NCBI GenBank assembly: GCA_018056045.1
Contig: JAGPGI010000056.1
Location: 1 to 10,765, forward strand
Source: Paracoccus sp. (in: a-proteobacteria)
Lineage (GTDB): Bacteria; Pseudomonadota; Alphaproteobacteria; Rhodobacterales; Rhodobacteraceae
Reading direction: 5' to 3'
DNA: 10,765 nucleotides
Shown: positions 7,401 through 10,765 of the stretch, in pieces
Layout: every line of letters begins with the position of its first letter
How positions within the stretch are numbered: the stretch's first letter is position 1
Position numbers and translations under genes: made by a program
The notes under the pieces: generated by a model
Seen by the model: the letters and a program-made list of their open reading frames with translations, nothing else
Database searches by the model: none
Told to the model about the DNA's origin: nothing

Positions 7401-10400
7401 GGGCAGGGGCAATTCACCCTGCCGCTGGAATCCGACCGCGAAGGGTATGAGATTCTGCTGGCCGCGCTGGCCGGGCACGAGATGGTGCCCAACCGCATCC
7501 TGCATCTGTGGTCAGTGACGCAGGGCGCGCAGTTCCGCGCCGGCTCCAGCCTTTTGAACAGCCAGCTTGAGCGCGGCTTCTTCGGGCTTTTGCATCTGGC
7601 GCAGGCCATCGGTGCCGAGCTGCCCGACGCGGCGCTTGAGGTGATCGCGGTCTGCAATGACGCGCTGCGCGTCGCCGATGAACCCGCGCCGGTGCCCGAA
7701 AAGGCCACCGCCGCCGGTCCGATCCGCGTCATGCCGCATGAGATGCCCAATGTCGCGGCCCGGCTGGTCGATATCCGCGTGCCCGAGGGGCGGGCAAAGA
7801 ACCTTGATGCGCTGGCCGCGAACCTGCTCGAGGAGGCGCTGGCGCCTTCGGGTGCGGCCATCGCCGCATGGCGCGACGGTCGCCGCTTTGAACAGGGGCT
7901 AGAGCGCGTGGCACTGGCGGATGACGGCATGGCCGCGATCCCGCAGGGCGCGGTCTGCCTGATCACCGGCGGTTTCGGCGGTATCGGTCAGGCCATCGCG
8001 CGCGAACTCGCAAGCCGCGGCGGCGCGAAACTGGCGCTGACCACGCGTGGGCGGGTGGATGCGCCCGGCATTCTGGCCTCGATCCGCCAGCTTGAATCTC
8101 TGGGGGCCGAGGTGCTGCCACTGCGCGCTGACGTGACCAGCCCCGAGGACATGGCCCGCGCCGTCGCTGACACGCGCGCCCGTTTCGGCAATGTCGATGT
8201 GGTCCTGCATGCCGCGGGTGTCATCCGCGACAGCCTGATCGCGGCCAAGACCGATGACGACGCCTGGGATGTGCTGGCGCCGAAACTGCTGGGCACGCGC
8301 GCCCTGATCGAGGCGCTGGCACCCAATCCCGCCGGGCTGACGGTGCTGTTTGCCTCGACCTCGTCGGTGATCGCGCCAGCGGGGCAGGCCGATTACGTCG
8401 CCGCCAATGAATATCTGAACGCGGTGGCGCGCAGCGCGCCCGCAGCCCTTGGCCGGGTGGTCGCGGTGAACTGGGGCGTCTGGGCCGATGCCGGCATGGC
8501 CGCGCGGGCCATGGGGCTGGACACCGCCTCGGCCATTGCCGCGCCCGAGGGGCGGCCCTTGCTGGATGAAAGCCTGCCCATGCCGGGCGGGCGCGAATTC
8601 CGCAGCGCGCTCAGCACCGCCGACTGGATCATCGGCGGTCACCGCACCGCCGCCGGTCAGGCGCTGATGCCCGGCACCGGCTGGATCGAACTGATCGCCG
8701 AGGCGGCGATGGAATCGGGCCTGACCCTGCCCTTTGTCATCCGCGAGCTGGAATTCCAGCGCCCGGTTCTGGTCAATGACACCGCGCTGGTCACCACCCG
8801 CATCGGACCCGAGGGGGACGCGATGCGCGTCCAGATCCTTGACGACCCGCAGGGTGAGGGCAATGTCTCGGCGCTGGTCGCGCCCTTGCAGGAACCTGCG
8901 CCTGCCGCCCTGACACTGTCGGGCGGCTGGGATCAGGACGGGCAGGGTGCCGCGCTGCCTTCGGCGCAGGAACGCCAGATGGATTTCGGTCCGCGCTGGA
9001 AAGTGCTGCGGCGCTTCCGCATTGCGGGCGACGAGGGCGTGGCGGAACTGTCGCTGGCCCCCGAATTCGGCCCCGATCTGGATCAGGGCTGGCTGACGCA
9101 CCCCGCGCTGCTGGACATCGCGACCGGATGGGCCATGGCGCTGATCCGGGGCTGGACCCCGGACCATTTGTGGGTGCCGATGGGCTATCGCTCGATCCGG
9201 CTGTATCGCCCGTTGCCGCGCGAGATCGTCAGCCGCATCCGCAATGCCGGCGACAACAGCGATGCCTCCGGCATGGCGCAGTTCGACATCACGCTGGCCG
9301 CGCCCGATGGCACGGTCTGCGCCGAGATTCGCGGATTTGCGCTGCGCAAGCTGCAGGCCGCGATTTCGGCCAAGCCGCAGGGCCGGGCGCAACCCGCCCG
9401 CAGCCTGTCCCCGGCCGAACGCCGGCTGCATCACAATATCAGCCAGGGCATTCCGGCCGCGATCGGTCCGGCGATGCTGTCGCGCGCCATCTCGACCGGG
9501 CTGGCGCAGGTCTATGTCTCGTCTCTGGACCTGAAGGCGCTGATCACTGAGGCGGGCGCCGTCGAGGATGCCGCCCCGGCCGAAGGCGGGTTCGAGCGCC
9601 CCGATCTGGACAGCGATTTCGTCGAGCCGGCCCCCGGCACGCAGGCCGAACTGGCCGCGATCTGGTCCGAGCTGCTGGGCATCGCGCAGGTGGGCGCGGC
9701 GGACAGCTTCTTTGATCTGGGCGGGCATTCGCTGATCGCGGTGCGCATGTTCGGGCAGGTGCGCAAGAAATTCGGCGCCGACCTGCCGATCTCGACCCTG
9801 TTCGAGGCGCCGACCATCGCCGAGCTGGCCGCCCTGATCGAGGAACGCACCGGCCCGCGCGAAATCGCCGCCGCCGAAAATATCCGCACCCTGCCGGGCA
9901 CTGATCGTCCCAAGCGCCGCTTTATCGTCGATATGGGCGGGCGCGGCGACGGCACGCCCTTCTTCATGGTCGCCGGCATGTTCGGCAATGTGATGAACCT
10001 GCGCCAGCTGGCGCAGCGGCTGGGCGGTGACCGGCGCTTCTATGGCATTCAGGCGCGCGGATTGCTGGGCGATGACGTCCCGCATGAAACCTTTGCCGAA
10101 GCCGCCCGCGACTATATCGAGGAATTGCGCGAGGTGCAGCCCGAGGGGCCCTACCTGCTGGGCGGTTTCTCGGGGGGCGGGTTGACCGCCTATGAGATGG
10201 CGCGGCAATTGCGCGCCGAAGGGCAGGAAGTGGCGATGCTGGTCATGCTGGACACGCCCCTGCCGCTGCGCGAGCCGGTCAGCCGTCAGGACCGGCTGAT
10301 GATCCGGCTTGGCGAATTGCGCGAGGGCGGCCCCGGTTTTGCCTGGAAATGGCTGCGCGACCGCGTGGGCTATGAATTCCAGCGCCGCAGCAAGGCCAAG

Positions 10401-10765
10401 GCCGTCGAGGCCGAAGTTGCCTCCGAGGCCACCGGCGCTTTCCACGATCTGGCAATCGAGGCGGCTTTCTATGCCGCGCTGCCCAGTCTGGAACTGTCGG
10501 TCTGGGACGGGCCGGTGGCGATGTTCCGACCACCCTTGGATCGGCGCTGGAAGGCGACGGGCGGGCGCTGGATCAATTCCGGCCGCGACTATGTCGTTGC
10601 CGATAATGGCTGGACGCCCTGGATGCCGAAACTGCAGGTGATCGAGGTGCCGGGCGATCACGATTCCATGGTGCTCGAGCCGAACGTCCGGCGGCTGACC
10701 TCGATCCTGCGGGAAATCCTGCGCGAGGCCGATGCCGAGAATGACGCCTCCGCACGGGTCAAGGC
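4473..10765 (+). CDS. Type I polyketide synthase, KS-AT-KR-DH-ACP-TE (3' end beyond window)
   Basis: ATG 4473 follows AGAGGGA (4461-4467) by 5 bases; 2097 codons are open to the window edge. KS, about residues 9-435: Cys184 in TACSTS, His320 in CHGTGT, His362 in KTNIGH, all present. AT, about 535-835: entry motif PGGGAQY, Ser634 in GHSMGE, His734 in IAAHS; this specificity motif is neither HAFH (malonyl) nor YASH (methylmalonyl). The post-AT linker LPGYAFQRKRYFIE ends near 890, followed by a structural KR half from about 912. KR, about 1160-1340: GGFGGIG (1166-1172), Lys1271, Ser1295, Tyr1308, Asn1312, and Asp1253 in VIRD, suggesting a B-type ketoreductase. DH, about 1375-1627: double hotdog with His1390 in HRTAAGQALMPGTG and Asp1548 in HPALLDIATG. 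Carrier, about 1720-1795: Ser1753 in DLGGHSL, a form shared with peptidyl carriers. TE, about 1828-2085: Ser1900 in GFSGGG, Asp1927 in LDTP, His2063 in GDHDS. There is no loading module, enoylreductase or methyltransferase. The expected chemistry is extension, ketoreduction, dehydration, then hydrolysis or transfer by the TE; whether it acts once or iteratively, and on which starter, is unknown. A phosphopantetheinyl transferase must act on Ser1753 but is not in the window. The TE is normally terminal, so little is probably missing. Confidence 0.95.
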   Translation, partial: MAFDLNDVEETDIAIVGMAAQLPGAAGVAEYWDNLCRGVESIQPVPQADLIARGESRARLADPNYVPSAAILQQFDEFDAEFFGLSPKEAAIMDPQHRKFLETCWHALEDAAQMPERFDGNIGVWAGCGMGSYFYWNVCSNRDLVDGVGHFLLRHTGNDKDFLSTRVSHVFDLKGPSVNVQTACSTSLVAIHMACQSLQSGECDMALAGGVTIEMPHGVGYLYKENEILSPDGHCHAFDHRAQGTVFGSGAAVVALRRLKDAIADGDHIWAVIKGTAINNDGAAKAGYLAPSVEGQAQAIAEALAMSGVSSDGIGYVECHGTGTALGDPIEVAALNQAYARMSEGGRQGPCRIGSVKTNIGHLDTAAGSAGLIKSALAVHHGQIPASLGFEKPNPAIDFEGGPFQVNDRLGDWPIPGPRRAGVNSLGVGGTNAHVILQEPPALPGAEDSDWPFHILTVSGRSKAALDANSAALAEWLAANPDVNMADLSFTLTQGRRQFDRRRVLVAGNAAQAAQLLAHPDPLLVFDHQPVGDPADAVFMLPGGGAQYAGMARGLYETEPVFREWMDRGLDHMMQAHGTDLRGLWLPEPGTEAEADKRLLQPSLQLPLLMITEYALAQLWISWGVQPSALIGHSMGENTAACIAGVMSFEDCIGLVRLRGALMDRVPAGGMLSVPLEPHEFQAELTELGLDLAAVNGPSMSVVSGPDAVLDQFAARMKAREIECQRIAISIAAHSRLLHGIMAEFRAYLAGIALHAPQIPIISNRTGLPMTADQATSPDYWTAHLRGTVRFADGIAHLAQLPERVFLEVGPGRAMQAMAKANPGVAANQVISTLRHRDHATGDDTYFMAALGRFWACGGQIDWDQIWGGARRRRLSLPGYAFQRKRYFIERSASIATEAADELARIDEPAEWGWRPAWRLASPAIEIGPEGPVVGAAQNWLIFADELGLGARLADRLRGLGQSVAVVTPGDTFADKGQGQFTLPLESDREGYEILLAALAGHEMVPNRILHLWSVTQGAQFRAGSSLLNSQLERGFFGLLHLAQAIGAELPDAALEVIAVCNDALRVADEPAPVPEKATAAGPIRVMPHEMPNVAARLVDIRVPEGRAKNLDALAANLLEEALAPSGAAIAAWRDGRRFEQGLERVALADDGMAAIPQGAVCLITGGFGGIGQAIARELASRGGAKLALTTRGRVDAPGILASIRQLESLGAEVLPLRADVTSPEDMARAVADTRARFGNVDVVLHAAGVIRDSLIAAKTDDDAWDVLAPKLLGTRALIEALAPNPAGLTVLFASTSSVIAPAGQADYVAANEYLNAVARSAPAALGRVVAVNWGVWADAGMAARAMGLDTASAIAAPEGRPLLDESLPMPGGREFRSALSTADWIIGGHRTAAGQALMPGTGWIELIAEAAMESGLTLPFVIRELEFQRPVLVNDTALVTTRIGPEGDAMRVQILDDPQGEGNVSALVAPLQEPAPAALTLSGGWDQDGQGAALPSAQERQMDFGPRWKVLRRFRIAGDEGVAELSLAPEFGPDLDQGWLTHPALLDIATGWAMALIRGWTPDHLWVPMGYRSIRLYRPLPREIVSRIRNAGDNSDASGMAQFDITLAAPDGTVCAEIRGFALRKLQAAISAKPQGRAQPARSLSPAERRLHHNISQGIPAAIGPAMLSRAISTGLAQVYVSSLDLKALITEAGAVEDAAPAEGGFERPDLDSDFVEPAPGTQAELAAIWSELLGIAQVGAADSFFDLGGHSLIAVRMFGQVRKKFGADLPISTLFEAPTIAELAALIEERTGPREIAAAENIRTLPGTDRPKRRFIVDMGGRGDGTPFFMVAGMFGNVMNLRQLAQRLGGDRRFYGIQARGLLGDDVPHETFAEAARDYIEELREVQPEGPYLLGGFSGGGLTAYEMARQLRAEGQEVAMLVMLDTPLPLREPVSRQDRLMIRLGELREGGPGFAWKWLRDRVGYEFQRRSKAKAVEAEVASEATGAFHDLAIEAAFYAALPSLELSVWDGPVAMFRPPLDRRWKATGGRWINSGRDYVVADNGWTPWMPKLQVIEVPGDHDSMVLEPNVRRLTSILREILREADAENDASARVK

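Noticed and set aside
4428..7505. A 1025-codon open frame on the minus strand opposite the PKS
   Set aside because: It is antisense to KS/AT sequence with intact catalytic motifs. Its translation is Arg/Gln/His-rich with no recognisable domain, as expected for shadow frames in GC-rich DNA.
7899..10661. A 920-codon open frame on the minus strand opposite KR-TE
   Set aside because: Same reasoning: low-complexity Arg/Gly/Gln composition, no motifs, and complete overlap with well-supported PKS domains on the plus strand.
1..10765. Search for tRNA, rRNA, insertion sequences, transposases and CRISPR arrays
   Set aside because: No such structure or coding motif was recognised on either strand by reading. 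Coding sequence fills nearly the whole window and no gap exceeds 180 bp.

Overview
The window is GC-rich, with long open antisense frames and short AT-rich gaps between genes. It looks like a chromosomal piece of an alphaproteobacterium, most likely Rhodobacteraceae (Paracoccus or a relative). The main clue is a Hint_2-type module tail next to a hemolysin-type (RTX) repeat protein, a pairing common in that family. This taxonomic guess is inference, not proof.

Layout: (1) 1-242, the C-terminal end of a Hint-module protein whose start lies outside the window. (2) 243-420, an AT-rich gap with a plausible promoter, then an RTX calcium-binding repeat protein (421-1980) closed by a strong intrinsic terminator (2009-2048). 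(3) On the minus strand, a WecB/TagA/CpsF-family glycosyltransferase (2849-2076). It is divergent, across 118 bp, from a polytopic membrane protein resembling O-antigen ligases/polymerases (2968-4374). (4) A 98-bp gap with two inverted-repeat elements (4375-4472). (5) A very large gene, 4473 to beyond the window end: a type I polyketide synthase reading KS-AT-KR-DH-ACP-TE over the 2097 codons visible.

How they may work together: the glycosyltransferase and the ligase/polymerase-like protein point to assembly of a surface or exported polysaccharide, and the RTX and Hint proteins are probably exported by type I secretion. The PKS follows the membrane protein on the same strand and contains all main catalytic residues plus its own thioesterase. 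It could therefore make and release a small or iteratively built acyl product by itself, perhaps one that modifies or accompanies the polysaccharide. That link rests only on proximity. The most unusual point is the domain order, with KR before DH. In canonical modular PKSs DH precedes KR; the reverse order is known mainly from iterative systems such as PUFA and enediyne synthases, which do not share the rest of this architecture.
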